A DNA stretch of 10,604 nt from an uncultured Oscillospiraceae bacterium. Its GTDB lineage: Bacteria > Bacillota_A > Clostridia > Oscillospirales > Oscillospiraceae. The position numbers and the translations under genes were made by a program. The notes beneath the pieces were generated by a model. That model had not been told where the DNA came from, ran no database searches, and saw only the letters and a program-made list of their open reading frames with translations. How positions within the stretch are numbered: position 1 is the stretch's first letter; each line of letters begins with the position of its first letter. Of this stretch, positions 1 to 6,555 are shown in pieces. The stretch is from NCBI GenBank assembly GCA_900757695.1, contig CAAEOU010000344.1:1-10604 (forward strand), in the 5' to 3' direction.

Positions 1-1261
1 CCCCACAGAAAGGCTTCACCGCACCATCTGAATATACATGCAGACTGCATCGATGGAGCCGCTCAATATTCAGATTCATGGCATCCTGAAAGGCCATGGC
101 GGACAGCGTGAGGCTTTTGTTCCGGACAAGATACAGGAACGTATCAAAATCCATTTCTTCGGATAGCGCCGACGGAGCAGCATCCGAAGCGGAACGCCGC
201 CAATGGCGGGCAACATACTCCCGATTTGTCCCAGCACTGGTTCGGCCCATGGTCTGTGAGCCGGAAGAAACTGGGCAGAGCTTGCCGGCGCTGTTTTCCA
301 CAAATGCACCATGAAAGCCGCAGAGCGGATGGTCACACCGGGAGGGCCTGAAGCTCTCTATGGGCAGTTCTGTCTGACGGGAAATGGCCGCAAGCAGCTC
401 ATCCAACGTAAACCGCCGGTCTTCCCCAGGGATGCCAGGATACCGGCCAAAGTAGGATACCGGTTGGAAATGGATCCCCCGGACAGCGGGCATCAGGCTC
501 TGTCCCAGACAGATCAGCGCACCGAGATCCTGGTCATTGATCCCGGGCACCACCGTTGGCACCAGCGTCACGCCCATGTGCAGCCGTCCGCACACCTCGA
601 TGGCCCGGAGCTTCTTTTCCAGCAGCGGGTGTCCCCGCAGAGTCTGGTAGATTCGGTCATCTGTGCCGTCAAACTGCAAAAACACAATGTCAAGTCCTGC
701 CTCTGCCAGAGCTTCGGCATATCGGGGATCCTCAGCAAGGCGCAGGCCATTGGTGTTCACCTGAACATAGCTGCAGCCCGCTTCTCTGGCATAGCGAACC
801 AGCTCGGGAAGGTCATCCCGAAGAGTCGGCTCTCCGCCGGAAAGCTGCAGCAGAGGCCGTTCACATTTCTTCACAATATCCCGAATGCTGGCCTTCAGGG
901 TGTCCAGCGGCGGTTCTGTCTCCTGTTCTCCGCCGGAAGCAAAGCAGAACTGGCAATGAAGGTTGCAGCGTTTTGTCACCTCCAGCAGGACACAGCAGCT
1001 TTCGGATTCATGCTCCGGACAGAGGCCGCATTGTCCCGGACAGGACATCCCCTGCCCGACTTTCAGCGGCGAACTGTTTGCCGCCCATCGGTCAAAATCC
1101 AAACACCCGCGCCAAACAGGCGCTGTGAAAATACCGTGCTCGGGACATTCTTTCTTCAGGGATATGACACCATCCTGATCCCGGAGCAATTTCGCCGGGA
1201 GGTTCTTCATGCATACCGGACAAACGGATCTGGTTTCCCGGATCATTTCGGCCATTCTCAT
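1..1261 (-). CDS. Radical SAM protein, TrsS/COG1964-like (3' end outside window)
   Basis: A radical SAM enzyme; 420 codons are visible without a stop and the C-terminus lies beyond the left edge. The 4Fe-4S/SAM signature CNLHCQFC is at residues 99-106 (Cys99, Cys103, Cys106), followed by a GGEP motif at 142-145. An N-terminal cysteine-rich segment (CPVC at 14-17, then CPEHG at 39-43, and C-x3-C-x2-C at 74-81) precedes the barrel, and further cysteines (309, 314, 329, 405, 419) follow it. This layout, with a CPVC...CPEHG lead-in, is what I know from COG1964-type proteins and the radical SAM (seleno)protein TrsS; the substrate is unknown to me. The start ATG overlaps the GTPase stop as ATGA, implying translational coupling; the ATG two codons later is better spaced from the GGGGGG stretch and could be the true start. 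Family is firm, subfamily tentative. Confidence 0.85.
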   Translation of the reverse strand, partial: MRMAEMIRETRSVCPVCMKNLPAKLLRDQDGVISLKKECPEHGIFTAPVWRGCLDFDRWAANSSPLKVGQGMSCPGQCGLCPEHESESCCVLLEVTKRCNLHCQFCFASGGEQETEPPLDTLKASIRDIVKKCERPLLQLSGGEPTLRDDLPELVRYAREAGCSYVQVNTNGLRLAEDPRYAEALAEAGLDIVFLQFDGTDDRIYQTLRGHPLLEKKLRAIEVCGRLHMGVTLVPTVVPGINDQDLGALICLGQSLMPAVRGIHFQPVSYFGRYPGIPGEDRRFTLDELLAAISRQTELPIESFRPSRCDHPLCGFHGAFVENSAGKLCPVSSGSQTMGRTSAGTNREYVARHWRRSASDAAPSALSEEMDFDTFLYLVRNKSLTLSAMAFQDAMNLNIERLHRCSLHVYSDGAVKPFCG

Positions 1262-2319
1262 CCCCCCAATCCAAAGCACTCTTTCTTGTATACTGAAAGA
1301 GATAATTGATAGGTATTCGACACTGTTTCGATTGCCTCAGAAAGCATATCATCCATCTGCTCCGGCGGATAGAATGCGCTGGCATTCAGCACAACAGCAA
1401 GCTCTTTGCAAGGGTTTACAAACCGGTGGTTAATCTCAACGGGTCGTCCGGCCTCAAGAAGATCCACCTTCCCATATTCCCCCTCCGGGTTCCATGCCAG
1501 CAGCTTCAGATGCGGAATGCTTCCGTCAGTTCCCGATATTCGCGCCTGTACGTCCTCTGCAATTGCCATGAGATAGCTGTTTCCGTCAAAATCATTGCAG
1601 CAGACGGTTGCATAATACTGCATGTTAAATTCACTGACTTTACCCATGACCCGGGTGAATTCCACGCCGCCATAGCCAATATCCGGGTTCCGCAGAGACG
1701 CTGACCCGTTTGTCAGCCTCTGAGCCAGCTGCTCCAGCCCCTGTCCCGTCAGGGCGCTGATGCAGATGACTTCGGCGCTGGGATTGCATTGCCGCAGGAA
1801 GTCCTGCGCCAGCCGCTGCTCCGCCGGTCTTAGCAGATCACATTTGTTCAGGACAATCAGATCTGCCTCCTTCAGCTGCGCCTTCAGAATATAGGCATAG
1901 TCACAGTCCCGGCCCCGACGCAGCTTCTCCACCGAACAGGGCTCCACCAGCACGGTAAAGGGAGCCAGCTCACACACCTCCGGGTATTGCTCCCTCAAGG
2001 TATGGTACACATGCTTCAGAGCGCCAACACCAAAGCCCGGAATGTCCGAAATCACCAGATCGCATTCCCCTGTGAGGAACAAATGATTCAGTCTGCTGAC
2101 AAGGTTTTCTGTCTGATAGCAGATACATTCCCCGGTCAGCTCATATGCATTGCAGCCAGAAAGCCGCGCAAACCGATCATCTGCCAGTCCCTGACCGCCA
2201 AGATCATTGGTAATCATCGCAGCTTTTCCGTACTTCGCCGAAAGCAGATGCGTCAAAGCCATCATTGCGGTCGTTTTTCCCGATCCCAAAAATCCACTGA
2301 AAACTGCAAATTTTTTCAT
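1258..2319 (-). CDS. G3E-family (CobW/HypB-like) P-loop GTPase
   Basis: A 353-residue GTP-binding protein of the SIMIBI/G3E type, a class that usually serves metal insertion or cofactor and enzyme maturation. Visible motifs: Walker A GFLGSGKTT at 9-17, a Walker B/G3-like DIPGFG at 92-97, NKCD (G4) at 158-161 and SALTGQG (G5-like) at 188-194. At 65-68 the sequence is CICY, where CobW-type proteins carry the metal-binding CxCC, so that site is altered. A C-terminal domain of about 130 residues follows. The start at 2319 is chosen because AGAGGTGAG lies just upstream and the P-loop then begins at residue 9; an in-frame ATG at 2433 lies upstream of the promoter. The radical SAM gene follows with an ATGA overlap, so the GTPase may serve that enzyme's maturation or its target; this is inference. 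Confidence 0.9.
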   Translation of the reverse strand: MKKFAVFSGFLGSGKTTAMMALTHLLSAKYGKAAMITNDLGGQGLADDRFARLSGCNAYELTGECICYQTENLVSRLNHLFLTGECDLVISDIPGFGVGALKHVYHTLREQYPEVCELAPFTVLVEPCSVEKLRRGRDCDYAYILKAQLKEADLIVLNKCDLLRPAEQRLAQDFLRQCNPSAEVICISALTGQGLEQLAQRLTNGSASLRNPDIGYGGVEFTRVMGKVSEFNMQYYATVCCNDFDGNSYLMAIAEDVQARISGTDGSIPHLKLLAWNPEGEYGKVDLLEAGRPVEINHRFVNPCKELAVVLNASAFYPPEQMDDMLSEAIETVSNTYQLSLSVYKKECFGLGG

Positions 2320-2355
2320 ACGCTCACCTCTTTTGCTTTTTCTGTCTCCATAATT

Positions 2356-2384
2356 ATTATACTTTGCAAAAACACCCCGGACAA
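2356..2384 (-). promoter_or_regulatory. Sigma-A type promoter of the GTPase/radical SAM operon
   Basis: Read on the minus strand, TTGTCC (2384-2379) and a perfect TATAAT (2361-2356) are separated by 17 bases. The start codon lies about 36 bases beyond the -10 box, after an AGAGGTGAG ribosome binding site. This gives the two genes their own promoter, behind the terminator of the DUF169 gene. Confidence 0.7.
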
Positions 2385-2466
2385 GCAAACCACGCACAAT
2401 AATGCATTGAATCGGCTCACAAAATATTGGCACAATTTCCCTTTCTTCAAAAGAGGTGGAATTTCC

Positions 2467-2498
2467 AAAAAAGGTGCCGCAAAACCCATTGCAGCACC
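2467..2498 (-). terminator. Rho-independent terminator after the DUF169 gene
   Basis: On the minus strand a 9-bp stem (GGTGCTGCA with TGCGGCACC, including one G-T pair; 2498-2490 and 2481-2473) encloses an 8-base loop and runs directly into six T residues (2472-2467). It begins 11 bases after the DUF169 stop codon, so it separates that transcript from the GTPase operon. Confidence 0.8.
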
Positions 2499-2508
2499 CC
2501 GGATGATT

Positions 2509-3069
2509 TCAGGACTTTGTCAGAACAAGATCCGGCTCCAGTTCTGCCCAACGGTCAATTCTGCGCTGCAGCTCGGCCTTGCTCTCCCAAAGGTCGCCGC
2601 TGATGTATGCGTTTGCGCGCAGCAGCAGGTCGGCTTCCCGGGCATTGCACACACAGATAATCAGATCGGGGTTGAAGTCGCAGTCAGCCATCGGCGCGAA
2701 TGTAACATAATTGCAGGAGCCTCTGGTTAGCCGGGGTAGCATATGATACAGACGGGCATTTGCTGCGGGGGAGCGGAACACTTCGAAGTCATAGCCTGCC
2801 CGTCCGCTTCCCTCCAGCCTTGGAATGTCGATCATGCCGAGCATCATTTTGCCCATGCAGTCGTCATTGTCGATGGTGGTGTAGAACTTGCGGCCGCTCT
2901 GTGCCTCCTTGACAAAGGAGCAAAGCGCCATTGTCTTCTCGCTCTGCTCATATCCCTCCGGCTTATCGAAGCTGTACTTCATTGCCACCGCAGGATAGGG
3001 CAGCTCCAGTTTTGCAAACACCTCTTTGCCAATGCTGATAACATAGTTTTGCTCCCCTCTTTCTTTCAC
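2509..3069 (-). CDS. DUF169 (COG2043) family protein, possibly degenerate
   Basis: A 186-residue open frame matching the DUF169 family, whose function is not established. The typical N-terminus is visible (PYPAVAMKYSFDKPEG at 24-39), as are conserved middle parts (DNDDCMGKMMLG at 68-79, SCNYVTFAPM at 118-127, FNPDLIICV at 132-140). The family normally continues some 60-80 residues beyond the AYISGDLWESK region (154-164); here only 22 unrelated residues follow, so the C-terminus seems lost. The frame opens only with a GTG at 3069 that has no ribosome binding site. An excellent AGAGGGGAG (3060-3052) is spaced 7 bases from an ATG at 3044 in another frame, which stops after 21 codons. A one-base loss near the start would explain this. 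A leaderless or weak GTG start cannot be excluded, so the gene may be a decaying pseudogene. Confidence 0.65.
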   Translation of the reverse strand: MKERGEQNYVISIGKEVFAKLELPYPAVAMKYSFDKPEGYEQSEKTMALCSFVKEAQSGRKFYTTIDNDDCMGKMMLGMIDIPRLEGSGRAGYDFEVFRSPAANARLYHMLPRLTRGSCNYVTFAPMADCDFNPDLIICVCNAREADLLLRANAYISGDLWESKAELQRRIDRWAELEPDLVLTKS

Positions 3070-3079
3070 GAGACACTTT

Positions 3080-3108
3080 ATAATATCTGATGATCACAGA
3101 TGGTCACA
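3080..3108 (-). promoter_or_regulatory. Probable DUF169 promoter with a tandem 10-bp repeat
   Basis: On the minus strand a TATTAT box (3085-3080) is preceded by two adjacent copies of TGTGA(C/T)CATC (3108-3099 and 3098-3089, one mismatch). No good -35 box is seen 17 bases upstream of TATTAT; the repeat sits where one would be, which could fit an activator-dependent promoter. The predicted transcript start near 3073 would place AGAGGGGAG and the ATG at 3044 at normal distances. Confidence 0.35.
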
Positions 3109-3191
3109 TCTCATTGCCAAGCTCCCAATCAACACTTTGCTACAACACCATTATGCAATTCCCCCGCCGAAAAAGGAAGTAACAAAAGCAT

Positions 3192-3460
3192 ATGCGTCTT
3201 TCACAATTTGTTTCATTTCCCCATGATAAATCCTCTTCCATCCTTCAAATTGGTGAACTGACGGCGTCCTTTCACCGGAATTCCGCCAGGCAACCGCGAA
3301 CCTGGTTCAGCGGGGTCCAATGAAAGGGATGCGGAATTTGGTCGCCCACAACTACGGAAGTATGAGCTGGGACATTATCTGAGAAACTGCTGTTGCGGAT
3401 ATTTCCGCGCTGAAATCCTTCTGCGACAAGATGTTGGATTTAAGGCCTATCAAGAGATAA
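3192..3460 (+). pseudogene. Remnant of a HepT-like (DUF86, HEPN) toxin gene
   Basis: Two neighbouring reading frames together give the C-terminal part of a HepT-type HEPN ribonuclease. The first frame (3192-3320) contains SSSILQIGELTASF, matching the family's conserved LQIGEL segment. The second (3320-3460) contains MKGMRNLVAHNYGSMSWDII, a stop, then ETAVADISALKSFCDKML. RNLVAHNY is the HEPN catalytic motif R-x4-H-x-Y. Intact relatives read WET where this has a stop (TGA at 3380-3382), so a TGG-to-TGA change is likely, plus a one-base frameshift near 3318-3320. The N-terminal half of the toxin and the MNT-type nucleotidyltransferase antitoxin normally paired with it are not visible nearby. The match is from memory of the family, not from a search. 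Confidence 0.65.
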
Positions 3461-3935
3461 CACCAGATATTATGGTGGTCGATGAAAGCATACAACGAAT
3501 CCAGGCCAAAATAGATGGGCAAGGGTAAAAGAAATAAGTCATATTACATTTGATGTGAGTATTTCAATTTTGAGGGAGAGAGATGAATCGAAACGATAGT
3601 AGGCGATTCCCAATTCCCAATACCCCCCTCGCATTTATCAATTCTCGAAAACCATTGATTACACAAAGGTATTTCGATGCATCTATAGTGTTACGATAAC
3701 ACAAATCGCCGCCGTTTTCTTCGGAAAACGTCGTTTTTTCTACATATTTAGGGCGGTTTATGTGGGGAAATGTTCGAGGGATTTGAGGGCTGTTTTGCGG
3801 ATGCAAGCCCTGACCCAGATTGTGACCCAGACGGGGAGGCACTAAAGCAAAGAATCTACACTTACGCCCCATTTAAAAACACTTTTTTTAAGTTGTATGT
3901 TCATGGGGCTGTACCAGTTCTAATATGTGATTGGC
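3461..3935. other. Gene-poor region with short repeats and hairpins; no convincing gene
   Basis: I see no convincing protein gene here. Open frames on both strands of up to about 100 codons lack ribosome binding sites and recognisable domains. Small structures present: tandem TTCCCAA copies near 3608-3622, a perfect 6-bp inverted repeat GTGTTA-cga-TAACAC at 3688-3702, a TTCG-loop hairpin at 3713-3730, and two copies of TGACCCAGA 12 bases apart near 3810-3831. Together these resemble a dispersed intergenic or mobile-element remnant, which is a guess. Confidence 0.35.
3713..3739 (+). terminator. Terminator-like hairpin with TTCG tetraloop
   Basis: CGTTTTC-TTCG-GAAAACG forms a perfect 7-bp stem closed by a stable C(TTCG)G tetraloop, followed after three bases by six T residues on the plus strand. 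The stem is AT-rich and no intact plus-strand gene lies directly upstream, so it may be a relic or part of a repeated element. Confidence 0.4.
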
Positions 3936-3966
3936 AAAAGGGCGCCTCCAAGGAGGGCGCCCTTTT
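3936..3966 (-). terminator. Strong rho-independent terminator of the LacI-family gene (bidirectional)
   Basis: AAAAGGGCGCC (3936-3946) pairs perfectly over 11 bp with GGCGCCCTTTT (3956-3966) around a 9-base loop. The GC-rich core is flanked by A and T runs, so it can work on both strands. It lies 23 bases after the regulator's stop codon, hence its assignment to that gene. Confidence 0.85.
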
Positions 3967-3988
3967 GTAATTCTGAGTTTCATATATA

Positions 3989-4999
3989 TCAGCAGCTTTT
4001 CCGCTTTTGCAGAGAAGTTGAAACCTCGGTTTTCACGGACACATGGTCGCTTTCGTGGATCAAACTATAAAGCCTGCGAACTGCAGCCTGCCCCATATAC
4101 TGTTTCGGAACATGGACTGTTGTGAGTGCCGGTTCGATGTACGTACACACCGGAAGATTATCAAATCCAACCACTGCGACGTCCTGGGGGATTCGATACC
4201 CTGCTTCTTTTAATGCCCGAACGGCACCGACAGCGATTAGATCATTGTCCGCAAAATAGCACTTAGCAAGCGGCTCATTGCGTGCAAGCAGTTCTCTCAT
4301 ATCCGCATAGGCCCCTTCTACCGAGGGGGTCAGCTGATGCACCACGCAGCGGGATGATGACATGCCGTTTTTACGGATCGCCTTGTAAAAGCCATCTGCC
4401 CGTTCCTCAAAATTATTGATGGGATATGAGGAGTGAAGATACCCCGGCTGCTGCGCTTTCTTATGAATCAGATAGTTTGTTGCGGTATAAGCCCCCTGTA
4501 CATTGTTGATGAGAACACTGTCAATATTAATCTCTTCAAAATAATTATCCAGCAGCACCAGGGGAATCTCGCTGTTTAGGAAGGACTGCAGATCATGGGC
4601 CTGCATTTCCGTCCCAAGCAGAATAATGCCAATGCATCCAATTTTTCTCCAGCTTGCAAGCAATCCCGCAATATCATCGCTCTCGTGCAGATATTGGATG
4701 CTGAGATAACAGGATAGTTCCTTACAGGCCGCATCAACGCCCTCTGTCAGCTGGGAGAAAAATGGCGTATCGCCCACAACGGCACCATGTTTCTTATAAA
4801 TCACAAAGTAGATTGTTCCGCGGCTTGCCGCAGGTTTTGTATTCATGTGCTTGGAGAGATCATATCCATACGCCTCGGCTGCAGCCAGAACCCGCTTGCG
4901 AGTGGCGGTACTGACACCGGGCTTATGATTCAGCGCCAGAGAAATCGCAGATTCAGATAAATTTAGTTTTTTTGCCAATTCTTTCGCCGTTATCGCCAT
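3989..4999 (-). CDS. LacI/GalR-family transcriptional regulator
   Basis: A 336-residue regulator of the usual LacI length. The N-terminal helix-turn-helix is clear: TAKELAKKLNLSESAISLALN at about residues 4-24, then GVSTATRKRVLAAAEAYGY to about 46 (the hinge side of the DNA-binding domain). The periplasmic-binding-protein-like effector domain follows from about residue 60, ending with the family-typical DVAVVGFDN segment and PALTTVHVPKQYMGQAA. The start at 4999 is chosen because AGAGG lies 7 bases upstream; an ATG five codons earlier overlaps that ribosome binding site. The gene is divergent from the sugar operon with which it shares a 153-bp promoter region, so it most likely represses that operon and itself. 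The ligand is probably a pathway sugar or sugar phosphate; this is inference. Confidence 0.93.
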   Translation of the reverse strand: MAITAKELAKKLNLSESAISLALNHKPGVSTATRKRVLAAAEAYGYDLSKHMNTKPAASRGTIYFVIYKKHGAVVGDTPFFSQLTEGVDAACKELSCYLSIQYLHESDDIAGLLASWRKIGCIGIILLGTEMQAHDLQSFLNSEIPLVLLDNYFEEINIDSVLINNVQGAYTATNYLIHKKAQQPGYLHSSYPINNFEERADGFYKAIRKNGMSSSRCVVHQLTPSVEGAYADMRELLARNEPLAKCYFADNDLIAVGAVRALKEAGYRIPQDVAVVGFDNLPVCTYIEPALTTVHVPKQYMGQAAVRRLYSLIHESDHVSVKTEVSTSLQKRKSC

Positions 5000-5033
5000 A
5001 TCGGATCCTCTCATTCTGTTGTTCTATGGACAA

Positions 5034-5062
5034 ATTATATTGTGTTTAGCGAATTTAGTCAA
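5034..5062 (-). promoter_or_regulatory. Promoter of the LacI-family regulator gene
   Basis: On the minus strand TTGACT (5062-5057) and a perfect TATAAT (5039-5034) are 17 bases apart. The -35 box overlaps a TTTAGT half-site and the spacer holds a TTTAGC half-site, so binding there would block transcription; autoregulation is likely. Confidence 0.75.
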
Positions 5063-5103
5063 TAATTTAATTATTTTCACTAAATTATTTATTTAAATTT
5101 AGT
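5045..5103. promoter_or_regulatory. Probable LacI-type operator region with four TTTAG(T/C) half-sites
   Basis: Half-sites: TTTAGC 5045-5050, TTTAGT 5054-5059, ACTAAA (inverted) 5079-5084, TTTAGT 5098-5103. Two inverted repeats result: TTTAGT-(N)19-ACTAAA, extended inward by AATAA/TTATT, and CTAAATT (5080-5086) with AATTTAG (5096-5102). The sites overlap the regulator's -35 box and spacer and the start of the operon promoter spacer. Binding by the adjacent regulator is inferred; the spacing is looser than the compact palindromes typical of LacI proteins. Confidence 0.5.
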
Positions 5104-5120
5104 TCCGTGTCCCCTATAAT
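5092..5120 (+). promoter_or_regulatory. Promoter of the sugar catabolic operon
   Basis: TTTAAA (5092-5097) and a perfect TATAAT (5115-5120) are 17 bases apart. A short leader of about 25 bases follows, with AGGAGG at 5140-5145 and the first start codon at 5153. The weak -35 box and the overlapping TTTAGT site suit a regulated promoter. Confidence 0.7.
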
Positions 5121-5152
5121 TTTTTTGTACACAACCAGTAGGAGGCGTTGAT

Positions 5153-6553
5153 ATGGAGCATATGGTTCTGGGCTTTGCTCCCACCAGACGGAGCATCTTT
5201 TCCGCACCAGACGCGGTCAAATATGCAAATTTAACCAGGATAAAACTGCAGGAATTAAACATAGACTTCGAAGATGTGGATGACATCAACGAGGAGGGTC
5301 TGCTTTTTTGTGAAGAAGACCGTCTGAAGGTACTTGAAAAATTCCGAGCCAAGGGTGTAATCGGGCTTCTGTTGGCCCACTGTAATTTCGGAACAGAATA
5401 TATCTGCGCCAGACTGGCAAAGGACCTGGGAGTTCCGGTTCTCCTATGGGGACCGCTGGATGAGCGCCCCGAACCGGATGGAACTCGTCTGCGGGATTCC
5501 CAGTGCGGCTTATTTGCCACCGGCAAAGTCCTCCGGCGTTTCGGTGTGCCCTTTACCTATCTGACCAACTGTCGGTTGGAGGATCCGGTGTTTGCGCGGG
5601 GCATCAAGGATTTCCTAGCTGTGTGCCGGGTCGTCAAAACATTCCGGAATACCCGCATTTTACAGATCGGTCCCCGGCCTTTCGATTTCTGGTCCACCAT
5701 GTGCAACGAGGGGGAACTGCTGGAACGGTTTCATATTGAATTGTCCCCCATTCCGTTGCCGGAACTGACGGCAACGGTCCGGCAGGCCATTCGGGATAGA
5801 GGTGACGTACAAAAGGCGATCGCCTATTACAAGGCAAATATGGACATCCAAATCAGCGAGCAGCAGCTTGAAAACGTAGCCGGACTTGCCGTTGCAATGC
5901 AGCGGCTGGCAAAAAAATATCACTGCAATGCCGCCTGCATCCAATGCTGGAATGCTTTGCAGGACGAGCTTGGCATCATGCCCTGCGCCGCAAACGCATA
6001 CTTAAACGATATGGGCATTCCCGTTGCCTGTGAAACCGATATTCATGGCGCCATCACCGCACTGATGGTGGAGGCTGCAGCCAACGATGGCAGCCGCAGC
6101 TTCTTTGCGGACTGGACCATTCGCCACCCGGATGTGGAAAATGGTGAGTTGCTGCAGCACTGTGGCCCCTGGCCCTTGTCTGTGGCGGGGTGCCGCCCTT
6201 GCATTACATATCCGCTGGCTTTCAACTATCCCGGTGCCATTACTGCGGAAGCCAGACACGGAAATCTGACCCTTGCCCGGTTTGACGGGGACAACGGCGA
6301 ATATTCACTGCTGCTCGGAAACGCCAAGGGCATTGACGGACCCAAGGGCATGGGCACCTACCTGTGGATCGAGGTGGACAACATCAAACGGCTGGAGGCC
6401 AAAATTGTGGAGGGGCCGTATATCCACCACTGTGTCGGCATCCATCAGGATGTTGTGCCCATCCTGTATGAGGCCTGCAAATACATCGGTATCCGGCCCG
6501 ATCTCTATGACCCCATTGAGGAAGACGTCCGGGCCTATTTAAGGGGGGAATAG
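5153..6553 (+). CDS. L-fucose/L-arabinose isomerase-family sugar isomerase (candidate D-apiose isomerase)
   Basis: A 466-residue ketol-isomerase of the fucose/arabinose isomerase fold. The N-terminal part has the Rossmann-like layout of the family (LLLAHCNFGTE at 72-82, VPVLLWGP at 94-101). The C-terminal catalytic part shows CWNALQDELGIMPCAAN (265-281), ACETDIHGA (292-300), FFADWT (317-322) and HCGPWP (336-341); the Glu, Asp and His in these motifs are the likely metal ligands by analogy with FucI. AGGAGG lies 7 bases before the ATG. It is first in the operon, 2 bases ahead of the transketolase N-half. The operon partners suggest it turns apiose into apulose in the cytoplasm, but the substrate is inferred: the family acts on several sugars, and I cannot confirm that known apiose isomerases belong to this fold. 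Confidence 0.85.
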   Translation: MEHMVLGFAPTRRSIFSAPDAVKYANLTRIKLQELNIDFEDVDDINEEGLLFCEEDRLKVLEKFRAKGVIGLLLAHCNFGTEYICARLAKDLGVPVLLWGPLDERPEPDGTRLRDSQCGLFATGKVLRRFGVPFTYLTNCRLEDPVFARGIKDFLAVCRVVKTFRNTRILQIGPRPFDFWSTMCNEGELLERFHIELSPIPLPELTATVRQAIRDRGDVQKAIAYYKANMDIQISEQQLENVAGLAVAMQRLAKKYHCNAACIQCWNALQDELGIMPCAANAYLNDMGIPVACETDIHGAITALMVEAAANDGSRSFFADWTIRHPDVENGELLQHCGPWPLSVAGCRPCITYPLAFNYPGAITAEARHGNLTLARFDGDNGEYSLLLGNAKGIDGPKGMGTYLWIEVDNIKRLEAKIVEGPYIHHCVGIHQDVVPILYEACKYIGIRPDLYDPIEEDVRAYLRGE

Positions 6554-6555
6554 AC

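Noticed and set aside
311..1309. Long plus-strand open frame (332 codons)
   Set aside because: It is antisense to the radical SAM gene, has no ribosome binding site or known domain, and its translation is rich in Pro, Arg, Gln and His as expected from a shadow of a GC-rich gene.
1987..2730. Plus-strand open frame of 247 codons
   Set aside because: It crosses the GTPase start, a promoter, a terminator and the DUF169 end on the other strand and shows no domain.
3461..3527. Possible short peptide (MVVDESIQRIQ...) after the HepT remnant
   Set aside because: Too short, no ribosome binding site and no family match that I can defend.
3564..3872. Minus-strand open frame of 102 codons in the gene-poor region
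   Set aside because: No ribosome binding site or domain; it runs across inverted repeats and a hairpin, so it is more likely chance coding over a non-coding element.
3770..3970. Plus-strand open frame of 66 codons ending in the terminator
   Set aside because: It reads through the GC-rich hairpin at 3936-3966, lacks a ribosome binding site and has no recognisable family.
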